From: Prorocentrum cordatum
Taxonomy: Eukaryota; Sar; Dinophyceae; Prorocentrales; Prorocentraceae
Assembly (NCBI GenBank): GCA_963575745.1
Contig: CAUYUJ010003425.1
Span: forward strand, 162,501 to 226,500
DNA length: 64,000 nucleotides
Direction of reading: 5' to 3'
The position numbers and the translations under genes were made by a program. How positions within the stretch are numbered: position 1 is the stretch's first letter; the number at the start of each line of letters is the position of its first letter. The notes under the pieces are model-generated. The model worked only from the letters and a program-made list of their open reading frames with translations. It did not search any database and was not told the DNA's origin. Of this stretch, positions 20,763 through 31,639 are shown piece by piece.

Positions 20763-23641
20763 TTGCTGTGCTCCATCAAAAAATGAAATGCAGCCTTGCA
20801 CCGATCGGTAGGCATACTCGCTTCGCAGACCAGGTCCTTCTTGAAGTACGCGCGCGAGAGGCCCACCTTCTTCCAGTTGAACTGGTGCGCAGCGCCATAC
20901 CTCTCTTGCTGCACGGAGGTCCTCAAGACGACGATGCTCAGAGCACGACATTCGTCGATGGTCATCTCGTGCATACAGGGTCCAGTGCTGTGGCCCAGCG
21001 AAAACTGCCGAAACGAATATCGAGGCCAGGCGATACACTCCTTTGCCTCGTAGCCCGACTTCGTCGCCAAGGGGATCCTATACAGCTCCGACGTCTTTGC
21101 AACCTTGAGGGCCTGCCCATGGTTCTGCATACGGCGGTTGAACTTCTCGAGAGGACTCTCTTTGCCAGAACAGCAAGGGCAGCTGGCAACCACAGGCGTG
21201 TACATGCCTGGCTTATACCACCATCTCGAAGATATACCAACTTGGCCACAGGCGTGCACCACCGGGTCCTGCGGCACTTGCCGACGATACGCCGCCAGCA
21301 TGTCTGGTTGTTCCGACGTGCTACGATCCTGATATACACGGTTCGAGAAATACTCGTCATTGAAGAAGAACGAACCGCAGGCCTCGCAAGCGGACCAACT
21401 CCCGTAGCACACCCAAAACGCAAAATCTGTCAGATTATACTGCTTCTTGTAGGTGGCTTGGATACTGGTGAGTAATGACATGGACCAAGACTGTCGCTGA
21501 AATACCTCCTGGCACTTTAACATGGCATACGCAGCAATAAGACAAGCGTCCGCCGCCATTTTCGGGAATACTATGCAACCGTCAGCTGTCGCCACGCTGC
21601 AAGCTCTCGCATACCAGCCTTGCTCTTTGTCGGAGATACACGCGTGTGCAGTCCTCGGCAGCACCTGGCCCAGGAAGGTCCTCTCGTAGGCCTCCACCAC
21701 AGGACCTGGCAGCGCATCCTTGTATACGAAGGCACCTGGATACTCGAGCGCCAACTTGGCACGCCGTTCGTGGTCACCAACAAATACCGATAGATTCTGC
21801 AAAGGCACCAACTCTTCCGCCACGCCCAAGCGCTGACATAAAGATACACGCACAGCCTCCAAATCAGGTCTAGCCCGGGCGCGACAGCCAACCGCCCGGG
21901 CGTGGCCGAGCTTGCTATCCAGAGAAACCAAGGAATACAAGAACTCCCACTCCTGTTGCTCTAGGTGCTCGCTGGTCCAGTATTCGCCACGTTGCTCGCG
22001 ATAGCGACGATGCGCTACGAGCCGCTGCGTGGTCCTGCAATCCACGAGATACTGCGCCAGTAACTGCTTTTTCACCTCCTCGGCCGAGACACCCTTCTGC
22101 AGCTGCTCCAGGACATACTCCCCGCATACGTGGCTGTGTATCTCCTCAACATTCTCCAGTATTGCCAGCTGCTGGGAGGGCGCCTTCAGCCACTTCTCCA
22201 GGGACAACAAATTGGCAAATACCCCGGTCTCCGCGCGATACTTGTCCACCAGCGCTCGCCCCCTCAAGCCTTCTACGTGATGCCAGTACTGGAGGTCCCT
22301 GCGCGACAACGCGTAGACGGCGCAATTGCCATGTTTGGCACCGTCTCCGAGTCGATACTTGCCGAGCCACTCTCGCAAGGCATACTGACCCGCCTCATAC
22401 CCCCAGGCCTTCAGACGCACCTGCATATTCTGGTAAGTGAGGCCAAGGCCCAAGTCGGAGACCTGCTCTCGATACCGCTTGCCGCACGCCGCCTTTACAG
22501 CATCCCCCGTCAGCAGCTTTATACAAACCACATCTGTGGAGGAAGAAGCTGCCGCGGCCTGCTGCTTCGATACGGGCTCCTCCCAGTCGACCGCGGCAGG
22601 CCGTTTGCCCACGCAGACAGATCCGGTGGCGGCTGGCCGTTTCAATACCCCGCCTGCGACCTGTGCCGCCGGGCGCTTCAATACACGCTTGGTGACGGCC
22701 TGGGCGGATGAAGCCGCCGCCTGCACTGAGGAGCTCACCGACGCATACACATCGCACCACTGTCTCAACACTCCTCGGGACACCAAGACAGTTTTCCGTC
22801 GCATACGCAACACGGCATGCAACGCGTGGTACTTCAGCCCTGGATATACCGCGCGCATGTGGCCACCAAGTGCCGCGTCGAGCTTTTCAGCCGTGTCATA
22901 CTGCAAAGGTCCAGAGTCAGGGTGATACTTCACGTACCATTGCCTCAAAACCATACCGCTGACAGCGACGGGAGGATCGCTCTCCGAGAGAAGCTGCGAG
23001 AGGACCTCCGCGGCGGCCTCGTCGGCGAAGCTCTCCCGATACTGATTGAGTCGAAGACGCTGGCCTATACATTCCTCCACAGCTTGGGCAGTATTGAATG
23101 CTCCCTTGGCGCCCCACTCAGTGCTGAGCCACTTCTGGCATACCCTGGCGTCAGCAGATACAGATAAATGTCCCAGGAGCCACTGCTTCAAGACGGCCCC
23201 GTCAGTAGTCCCCTCGGGCATGTCTGTGCGAATACGTTCTCCATACCAGGTCTCCAAATGGCCAGCGTTCTGCACTATGACAAGCGTCTCTTTGGAAGAA
23301 TACTGCAGTAGCCACGCCGTTGCGACCGGATTTGACACATACAGTGGTGGATCCAACCGTCGGAGCGCCCCACATAATTTGAAAGCTGTATTATACTCGA
23401 TGCCCAGATGGCGGATGGCAGAGCCGTGCTGCTCCTCCAGCTCCTTGGCGCTAGAAATACTGACCTTGCCAGGCACAACCCGATACTTGACCCACCAAAC
23501 CTTGCACGCCTGGTGACTGACCTGGATACCCTTTGCAACGAGCGCCTGATGCAAATAAAACGGGCTGCCGCAGTCGGCCAAGGGAGGCCGCGACAGCTCT
23601 GGGCCATACTGCTCGTCAAGGGCTTTCGCCGACAAAGCCAT
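20763..23641 (-). CDS. Large N-terminal ORF of the Helitron-like unit with repeated W-x3-Y modules
   Basis: The ATG at 23641 (MALSAKALDEQYG) is chosen because the frame further upstream runs into dispersed repeats. About the first 700 residues hold at least six modules of 80-100 residues, each ending in a Leu-Arg-x-Trp helix: ACKVWWVKY, VATAWLLQY, VCQKWLSTEW, VLRQWYVKY, VLRQWCDVY, ALREWLGKY. A linker has three KRPAA motifs, common in dinoflagellate proteins and possibly nuclear targeting. The C-terminal third has paired cysteines (CEACGSFFF, CPCCSG) and likely belongs to the region preceding the Rep domain. The modules look like repeated DNA-binding helices, but that is inference. Through the intron at 20559-20762 it probably continues into the Rep. 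Confidence 0.6.
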
Positions 23642-23769
23642 GACCCATCCAAGAACACAGGCGATACCTTGATCCGAGATGGCTACGGATGTGACAGTGA
23701 TCAGTGATTTTGTTCGATGACGTGGTGACACACTGACTTGTTGTGGTACCATGCCGACAACGACGACGC

Positions 23770-23893
23770 GACGACGCGCGCATGTGTCCCGCATGATATT
23801 TTTTGCAAGGGATTGTGGCCCCTGGCAGGCGCGCGAACGCCGTTGAAAGAGCTTGCGAAAACAGCTCGCGCGAGCTCTATAACAGAAATGTTG

Positions 23894-23947
<54 letters not shown>

Positions 23948-24670
23948 ATTGGTATTTAAGGATTCGGACAGCGCGCGCGGGTAGAAATTTTGAAAATTCG
24001 TACAGATGTTTTTCGAGAACCTACTGTGCGATTCGTATGATTTTATGTTGCGCGGTGCTAGAATTCCTAAGAAACCAAATGATTTTTGAAGATTTCGGCG
24101 TGCGCGCGCGAAGAAAAAACGAATGTGTCCCACATGGTATTATTTGACAGGGATGATGGCCCTGGCAGGCGCGCAACCTTTGTTGCAGAAGTTCGAAGCA
24201 CGTGAAAAAGTTGCTCGCAAGAGCCCGTTTGACAGAAATGTTGAAAAAGTATTGGGTTTCCTAAGAAATCCGCAAGAGCGCGCGGGGTGAATTTTTGAAA
24301 CCCTTTTTTTGAAAAACCATTGGGTTTTTCATGCTTTTATGTGAAAATCGCTACGAAGACTAAGGTTTTGGAAGGATTTCGTCTTGCGCGCGCGAATGTG
24401 CACTTCGTGTCATTTGTTGCGAGGGATTCTTGAAGTTTGGTCATGTTAGAACAAGAAATGTCCACTTTGCCTTACTTCTTGCAAGGGAAAAGCGATCGTA
24501 ACAACACAACCGGATCTGGTATACCCCGTTTTGCCTGAGACTTCCTCACGAAAATGATGAAAATGTGGCTGCGGCCTAGGCGCGGCGGGGGGGGCGCGCA
24601 CCAGGGGCCCCAACAATAATTATTCTTTAGAATTAATAATGTTCAACAACAACAACAACAACAACAATCA
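23770..24670 (+). repeat. Dispersed repeat R2, copy 1, with a 53-bp poly(A) tract
   Basis: R2 recurs at 24966-25685, 25889-26455 and 29160-29885. Landmarks are GCGTGCGCGCGCGAAGAAAA, TATTATTTGACAGGGATGAT, GTAGCTGCGGCCTAGGCG and a terminal AACAATAATTATTCT followed by a CAA tract. In this copy an uninterrupted run of about 53 A lies at 23893-23945. No ORF of substance is present. Confidence 0.8.
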
Positions 24671-24679
24671 CTTTACCCG

Positions 24680-24962
24680 AACGCTCAGTGTTCTCACCAG
24701 TGCCAGGGTTTTCATACGACGCCCGCCAATACCCCCACTTTGTGGGGGGGCCGGTTCAAGCTCTACCACATTTCCAAACGACTCTTCGCCACCACCCACA
24801 CCCAGCTTCCCGCCCTATGACGTTCGGACACTTCACTTCGTGGCCTGCGGACGACCGTGGCTACTACACTGGCGCATGGGTACAGTGACTTGTTGTGGTA
24901 ACATTTTCTGGACGCTAGCTTAGTATACGACTTTTCCCCCTGTTCCAACACTGGACACCTAT
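24680..24962 (+). repeat. Dispersed repeat R1, copy 2
   Basis: It is nearly identical to 5747-6030, including the CCCCCACTTTGTGGGGG palindrome and the CTTGTTGTGGTAACATTTT end. It follows directly on the CAA tail of R2 copy 1. Confidence 0.85.
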
Positions 24963-24965
24963 ACT

Positions 24966-25685
24966 GGTTTTTGGAAAAACCATTGTTTTTTTTAGGATTC
25001 GGACAGCGCGCGCGGGTAGAAATTTTGAAAAGTCGTGCAGGTGTTTTTCGAGGACCTACGGTGCGATTCGTGTGATTTTATGATGCGCGGTGCTAAAATT
25101 CTTAAGAAGCCCAATGGTTTTTGGAGATTTCGGCGTGCGCGCGCGAAGAAAAAACGAATGTGTCCCGCATGGTATTATTTGACAGGGATGATGGCCCTGG
25201 CAGGTGCGCAACCGTTGTCGCAGAAGTTCGAAAAAGTTGCTCGCAAAAGCCCGTTTGACAGAAATGTTTAAAAAGTGTTGGTTTTCCTACGAATCCGCAA
25301 GAGCGCGCGGGATGAGATTTTGACATTTTTTTGTTGAAAAACCATTGGTTTTTTGATGTTTTTATGTTAAAATCGCTCCGAACACTAAGCTTTTGGAAGG
25401 ATTTCGTCTTGCGCGCGCGAATGTCCACTTTACCTTATTTTTTGCAAGGGATTCTTGAAATTTGATTATATTAGAACAAGAAATGTCATTTTATAGTGTT
25501 TTTTGCAAGGGAAAACGGATTACAACAAAACAACCGGATCTGGATCACATCGTTTTACCTGAGGCTTCCTCACGAAAATGATGAAAATGTAGCTGCGGCC
25601 TAGGCGGCGCAGGGGGGGCGCGCACCAGGGGCCCAACAATAATTATTCTTTAGAATTAATAATGTTCAACAACAACAACAACAAT
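24966..25685 (+). repeat. Dispersed repeat R2, copy 2
   Basis: About 720 bp with the same order of landmarks as the other R2 copies, ending in AACAATAATTATTCT and a CAA tail. Confidence 0.8.
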
Positions 25686-25695
25686 TACTAGCACG

Positions 25696-25885
25696 TGGGG
25701 ACACTCCGTTCTCACCAGTGCCAGGGTTTTCATAGGAGGCGGGCAATACCCCCACTTTGTGGGGGGGCCGGTTCAAGCTCTACCAAATTTCCAAACGACT
25801 CTTCGCCACCACCCACACCCAGCTTCCCGCCCTATGACGTTCGGACACTTCACTTCGTGGCATGCGGACGACCGTGGCTACTATT
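25696..25885 (+). repeat. Dispersed repeat R1, copy 3 (truncated)
   Basis: It matches the first 190 bp or so of R1 and stops at GACGACCGTGGCTACTA, where R2 copy 3 begins. This junction differs from the complete copies. Confidence 0.8.
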
Positions 25886-25888
25886 CAG

Positions 25889-26455
25889 GGCCCCGCGGCC
25901 GACGACGACGGCGTGCGCGCGCGAAGAAAAAACGAATGTGTCCCGCATGGTATTATTTGACAGGGATGATGGCCCTGGCAGGTGCGCAACCGTTGTTGCA
26001 GAAGTTCGAAAAAGTTGCTCGCAAAAGCCCGTTTGACAGAAATGTTTAAAAAGTGTTGGGTTTCCTACGAATCCGCAAGAGCGCGCGGGATGAGATTTTG
26101 ACAATTTTTTGTTGAAAAACCATTGGTTTTTTGATGTTTTTATGTTAAAATCGCTGCGAACACTAAGGTTTTGGAAGGATTTCGTCTTGCGCGCGCGAAT
26201 GTCCACTTTACCTTATTTTTTGCAAGGGATTCTTGAAATTTGATTATATTAGAACAAGAAATGTCATTTTCTATTGTTTTTTGCAAGGGAAAGCGGATTA
26301 CAACAAAACAACCGGATCCTGTACACACCCTCTTTTCTGAGGCTTCCTCACGAAAATGATGAAAATGTAGCTGCGGCCTAGGCGGCGCAGGGGGGGCGCG
26401 CACCAGGGGGCCCAACAATAATTATTCTTTAGAATAAATAATGTTCAACAATAAT
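25889..26455 (+). repeat. Dispersed repeat R2, copy 3 (truncated at its start)
   Basis: It starts within the GCGTGCGCGCGCGAAGAAAA landmark and is otherwise very close to copy 2, ending in the AACAATAATTATTCT tail. Confidence 0.8.
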
Positions 26456-26683
26456 GTTAAGACTGTTCGCTCTTATCTGCTCGAGTGTCCGTTAACGCCT
26501 ATTTCCCAAACCCTCGATACCCGCCTTCTTAGTCTTCGATCGTACCCCTTTTGGGTGGTATACCTATCTTCCCTGCAGGCCGGGCCCCGGCAAGCGGCGG
26601 GGCGGCTGCGGACCGTCGGCCTGGCCAGCGGCAGCGCTGATCGGCGGCAACCCGACCCCAAGAGGGACGGACAGGGGACCGAC

Positions 26684-26684
26684 C

Positions 26685-26758
<74 letters not shown>

Positions 26759-26785
26759 AACGACGACGACGACGACGACGAGCGA
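26684..26785. repeat. (GAC)n microsatellite
   Basis: A GAC/GGC run of about 100 bp. The 230 bp before it (26456-26683) holds no supported gene. Confidence 0.9.
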
Positions 26786-26799
26786 AAGCGAAAGCCAGA

Positions 26800-27550
26800 G
26801 AGAGAACGACAGCAGGGCCACGAAGAGCGCGAACGAGCGGGGGCCACGAAGGGCAGCTTATGCGGGGCCACAGAAGGCAACGACGGGGCCACTGAGGGTA
26901 GCAACTGGGCCACGTAGGACAGCGAGGGGACCACAAAGGGCGACAGCGGGGCCACGAAGGGCATGCACATGGGGCGACGACGGGCGCGAACGAGCGGGGG
27001 CCACGAAGGGCATGCGTATATTGGGCCGCGGAGGGCAAGGACGGGGCCACTGAGGACAGCAACGGGGCCACGAATGGCAGCAATGGGAGCCACGAAGGGC
27101 GACAGCGGGGCCACAAAGGGCATGCATATATGAGGCCACGAAGGGCGCGAACGAGCGGGGGCCACGAATGGCATACATATATGAGGCCACGAAGGGCAGC
27201 GAGGGGGCCAGGGGGCCACGAAGGGCTGCAACGGGGCCATGGGACAAAGCGAGGGGGCCACGAAGGGCTGCAACGGGGCCACTCAGGCAGCGAGGGGGCC
27301 ACGAAGGGCTGCAACGGGGCCACGAGACAAAGCGAGGGGGCCACGAAGGGCTGCAACGGGGCCACGAAGGGCAGCGAGGGGGCCACGAAGGGGCTGCAAC
27401 GGGGCCACGAGACAAAGCGAGGGGGCCACGAAGGGCCGCAACGGAGCCACGAAGGGCAGCGAGGGGGCCACGAAGGGCTGCAACGGGGCCCCACGAAGGG
27501 CAGCGAGGAGGCCACGAAGGGCTGCAACGGGGCCACGAAGGGCAGCGAGA
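26800..27550 (+). repeat. 21-bp minisatellite (GGGCCACGAAGGGCTGCAAC type)
   Basis: The right two thirds are regular copies of about 21 bp alternating GGGCTGCAAC and GGGCAGCGAG halves. The left part is more degenerate. Since 21 is a multiple of three, all frames stay open and yield repetitive false ORFs. The GGGGCCACGA word is shared with the minisatellites at 30.2 and 47.8-49.5 kb. Confidence 0.85.
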
Positions 27551-27554
27551 TCCC

Positions 27555-28740
27555 GATTCCTAAATAATCTGTGAGGGAGTCCTAAGCGTGAGCGCGACTC
27601 CTGGGTGCCTGAGTGTCGGCAGCGCGGCGCTTGAGTAAATCGCGGGAAATTCTCACGCAAAGGCGCTAGTCTTCAGTAAATTGCAAGCAAGTCTCCAGCG
27701 AGAGCGCGACTCCAGAGCGCCGAGAGAGCGATTTCTAAATAAATTGTAAGGAAGTCCCAAGCGAGAGCGCGATTTCTGAATAAAATGCGAGGAAGTCTCA
27801 GGCGGGAGCGGGGGGCCTGGCTAAATTGTGTGGAAGTCTCAGGCGGGAGCCGTTGTTGTTGTAACCCGGGGGCCAACAACGCAGTTTGAGGAGGAAGACT
27901 TTCCCTGCAAAAAAAACGTGTGCGAGCGCCGGGAGGGGTACTTGAATTGAAAAAAATTCAATGTGCACTGGAGGGGGATCAACAATAATTATTCTTCGGT
28001 AATGCAAGATCAACAACAACAACAACAACAGCAGCAACAACAACACAAACAACAACAATCATTCCAAGACTGTTCGCTCCTACCGGCCCGCGTGTCATTC
28101 ACTACGCATATCCCAAACCCTGGATACCCGCCCTCTTCGTCTTCGATCGTTCCCCCTTCTGCGGGGTTATATTCCTTCCTGGCCACGTGTGATTGCAGAA
28201 GCCCCTAAACAGGGAAACGATGTCTGAATAAACTGCGAAAGAATAGAGGCGAGAGCGCCATTCCTGAAAAGGGGATGCCTGGCGGGAGCGGGGGTCTAGA
28301 CTAAAGCGCAAGGAGATCTTAAGCGGGAGCGCCGTTCTTAAGTAAATTGTAAAGGAAACCTCAGACGGGAGGGGGGGGTCCTGACTAAATTGCGATGAGG
28401 TCACAGGCGGGAGCGCCGACCCTGAGAAATTGGGGGGAAGTCTCAGGCGGGAGCTGGGGTCCTGAGCAAAGTTGGAGGAAGTCTCAGGCGGAAGCCGTGG
28501 TTGTTGTAGTCTGGGGGAGCAACAACGCAGTTTGACCTGGACTACGTAAATTATGAGGAAGTCTCAAGCGGGAGCGCCCTTCCTGAGTAAATTGGGAGGA
28601 AGTCTCAGACGGGAGGGGGGGGCCTTGAGAAAATTGTGAGGAAGTCTCAGGCGGGAGCCGTTGTTGCTGTAGTCCGGGGGGCCAGGGGCCCAGTTTGACC
28701 AGGAAGACTGACCCTGTCAAAAAACCGAGCGTCGAGGAGC
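27555..28740 (+). repeat. About 40-bp degenerate minisatellite with a CAA-tail module inside
   Basis: The units read GAGGAAGTCTCAGGCGGGAG with a variable GC-rich spacer and TAAATTG. A unique stretch at about 27900-28200 contains an AACAATAATTATTCT motif and a (CAA)n tract (28015-28060), like the ends of R2. Confidence 0.75.
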
Positions 28741-28784
28741 ACATTTTGATTGAGAAAAAGCGATATGCACCGGTGAGGGGGGAT

Positions 28785-28855
28785 CAACAATAATTATTCT
28801 GCAGAAATGAGAGCTAAACAAGAACAAGAACAAGAACAACAAGAACAACAACAAT

Positions 28856-28909
<54 letters not shown>

Positions 28910-28915
28910 CACTTT
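28785..28915 (+). repeat. AACAATAATTATTCT motif plus (CAA)n tail
   Basis: The terminal motif of R2 occurs here without the R2 body. It is followed by CAAGAA and then CAA repeats up to R1 copy 4. Confidence 0.75.
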
Positions 28916-28937
28916 TACCGACAGCTCCCGAACCCCC

Positions 28938-29133
28938 AGTGTTCTCACCAGTCTTCCAAAACCTTATCCATTTTCATGCGACGCCAGCCAATACCCCCAC
29001 TTTGTGGGGGGGCAGTGCAAGCTCTACCAAATATCACACGACTCTTCGCCACCACCCACACCCAGCTTCCCGCCCTATGACGTTCGGACACTTCACTTCG
29101 TGGCCTGCGGACGACCGTGGCTACTACACTGGC
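28938..29133 (+). repeat. Dispersed repeat R1, copy 4
   Basis: It carries the same landmarks as copy 1 but is diverged at its start and truncated after GGCTACTACACTGGCG. Confidence 0.8.
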
Positions 29134-29159
29134 GTGGAGTACACCCACAGAAGTTGTGT

Positions 29160-29885
29160 AGGACAAGCGCGCTGCGCGGGTAGAAATTTTTGAAAAGTCG
29201 GCATGGTGTTGGTTTTCGAGGGACCTACGGTTGCGATATTTCGTGTGATTTTATGATTGCGTCGGTGATAAAATTCTTAAGTAGCCCAAATGGTGTTTGA
29301 AGATTTCGGCGTGCGCGCGCAAAGAAAAAACGAATGTGTCCCATATGGTATTATTTGACAGGGATGATGGCCCTGGCATGCGCGCAACCGTTGTTGCAGA
29401 AGTTCGAAGCACGTGAAAAAGTTGCTCGCAAGAGCCCGTTTGACAGAAAAGTTGAAAAAGTATTGGGTTTCCTACGAAATCCGCAAGAGCGCGCGGGATG
29501 CGATTTTGCCGTTTTTTTGTGATAAAACATTTGGTTTTTTGATGTTTTTGTAGTTATAAAATCGTTCCGAACTATCTTTAAAGTGTTTTGGAAGGATTCG
29601 TCTTGCGCGCGCGAATGTCCACTTTACCTTATTTTTTGCAAGGGATTCTTGAAATTTGATTATATTAGAACAAGAAATGTCATTTTATAGTGTTTTTTGC
29701 AAGGGAAAACGGATTACAACAAAACAACCGGATCTGGACCCCATCCACTTTTCTGAAGCTTTCGCGAAAAAAATGATGAAAATGTAGCTGCGGCCTAGGC
29801 GCGGCGGGGGGGCCGTGCACCAGGGGTCCCAACAATAATTATTCTTTAGAATTAATAATGTTCAACAACAACAACAACAAAACAG
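29160..29885 (+). repeat. Dispersed repeat R2, copy 4
   Basis: A more diverged R2 copy with small insertions, ending with AACAATAATTATTCT and a CAA tail at 29865-29883. Confidence 0.8.
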
Positions 29886-29949
29886 CAATACCAACACACA
29901 CACACACACCCAAAAAAAAAAATATCCGGGCGAAAGACCCAACCATATG

Positions 29950-30205
29950 CAATTGTGAATACCGCAATTGTGAATACCATCTTCGCCCGCGCTCCCTATG
30001 TGGCCACGGCTTCCCGCCGGAGCCCGACATGCTCAGGGACACGTTCGTGGCCGTCTTCGCGGGCGCCGACGACGACAAGGACGGCGTCCCTCTCACCGAG
30101 GAGCAGAAGCAGGAAAGGGCCTTTGAGAGCCATGAGGGAGGAGGTGGCGTTGCACGTCGACAAGGCGGAGTACGACGCCCAGGCGCGGTTGTTGAAGCAG
30201 CACAA
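29950..30205 (+). CDS. Possible coding fragment ahead of a tandem repeat
   Basis: Two overlapping plus-strand frames look natural in turn: LRDTFVAVFAGADDDKDGVP, then EEVALHVDKAEYDAQARLL. The change of frame near 30120 suggests an indel, or an error close to the assembly gap. No family is recognised, and the reading runs straight into the 88-89 bp repeats, so any real protein would be repetitive or truncated. Confidence 0.3.
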
Positions 30206-30209
30206 CTAT

Positions 30210-30529
30210 GGGGCCACGATCCTCGTGAGGGGTGTGCCGAAATGGCCCGGGGCCGCCATGCGAACCCTGCCACTGGCGCCTTCCGTGGAGCTCCAGTGGG
30301 GCCACGATCCTCGTGAGGGGTGTGCCGAAATGGCCCGAGGCCGCCATGCGAACCCTGCCACTGGGGCCTTCGGTGGAGCTCCCTATGGGGCCACGATCCT
30401 CGTGAGGGGTGTGCCGAAATGGCCCGAGGCCGCCATGCGAACCCTGCCACTGGCGCCTTCGGTGGTGCTCCCTACGGGGCCACGATCCTCGTGAGGGGTG
30501 TGCCGAAATGGCCCGAGGCCGCCATGCGA
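30210..30529 (+). repeat. 88-89 bp tandem repeat cut by the assembly gap
   Basis: Three to four close copies with landmarks TCGTGAGGGGTGTGCCGAAA and CTTCGGTGGAGCTCCCTATG. The array is cut by the gap at 30530, so its true length is unknown. The second landmark is also the core of the minisatellite at 47780-49560. Confidence 0.9.
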
Positions 30530-30629
30530 NNNNNNNNNNNNNNNNNNNNNNNNNNNNNNNNNNNNNNNNNNNNNNNNNNNNNNNNNNNNNNNNNNNNNNN
30601 NNNNNNNNNNNNNNNNNNNNNNNNNNNNN
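30530..30629. other. Assembly gap (100 N)
   Basis: Exactly 100 N. It interrupts a tandem repeat, so the real missing length may be very different. Confidence 1.
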
Positions 30630-31383
30630 CCCCATCTTCCTCGCCCTCTTCTCCTCCTCCTCCTCCTCCTCCTCCTCCTCCTCCTCCTCCTGTTCCACGG
30701 CCTCCGTCTCCGCCCGCTTCGTCGCCGACGTCGTGGTCCTCTTCAGGGTCGGCGGCACCGGCCGTCAGGCCTTCGCAATACAATACCAGGGATCCGTCCT
30801 GGCCAGCTTTAACAGCTGCGCCCCAGCCTTGACGACGATACCCTCCAGATACGCCCACGAAGCTCCGAAGCGATGCAGCCGACGACCACACAAGATCTCG
30901 ATCCACGAGCCGCGAGCTCCCTGGTTTCCGACGAAAGCCCGCTCGAAACCAATCCCTGGACCCCTCCTGGGATTCGTCCTGGGCGGTTTCTCCTCACGGA
31001 TCGGCCTCTGACAGCCCTGTGGAGCCCGAAGCAAACCCCCAGGGGCCGAACTCGGGGTGTGGGGGACTGAAACCAACCCTCGAAAACCTCGATCCTCGAT
31101 CCTCCTCTCGGGGGGGAGGGGACACAACGCGTGAACGCAACGCATCCTCAGCGGCGAGGGCGGGAGGAGGACGAGGCCGAGGACGAGGACGAAGAGCAGA
31201 AGGAGGATGGCTGGGGCGGGGGACGAGGACGAGGAGGAAAATCGACGAGGGTGCGGCCGAAAGTAATGACGCACCTCTAGCGCGATCGTCTGCCAGTGCC
31301 CCCCCCGTGCTCCTGGCGGGGCGAGGCCTCCTGCATGAAGCCGAGGCGGAGGCCAGCCCTCGCGAGCAACCCGACGTCCTGTG
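30630..31383. other. (TCC)n tract, then DNA without a supported gene
   Basis: A TCC run lies at about 30648-30692. The rest is GC-rich with short overlapping ORFs and no recognisable motif. Confidence 0.5.
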
Positions 31384-31394
31384 CGGCGTCGTCG

Positions 31395-31463
<69 letters not shown>

Positions 31464-31466
31464 TTG
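31384..31466. repeat. (GTC)n microsatellite
   Basis: A run of about 80 bp of GTC triplets with few interruptions. Confidence 0.9.
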
Positions 31467-31639
31467 TTGTCGATTTCTGCCCACGAATGTATCCGCCACT
31501 GTGCCGCTTGACACCGAGTGGGCGTGTCCTCACAATCCCCTGCGCCTGAGTCCTCAGTACTGAGGAGTCAGTTTGGGGCCCAGACCCAAAATTCTCAAAT
31601 CTCCCAGGGGTTGGCGATGCCCCTCGGGTTCCCAGCATG

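Noticed and set aside
26473-27575. Repetitive Pro-Trp or Gly-His-Glu ORFs
   Set aside because: The 21-bp unit is a multiple of three and keeps all frames open.
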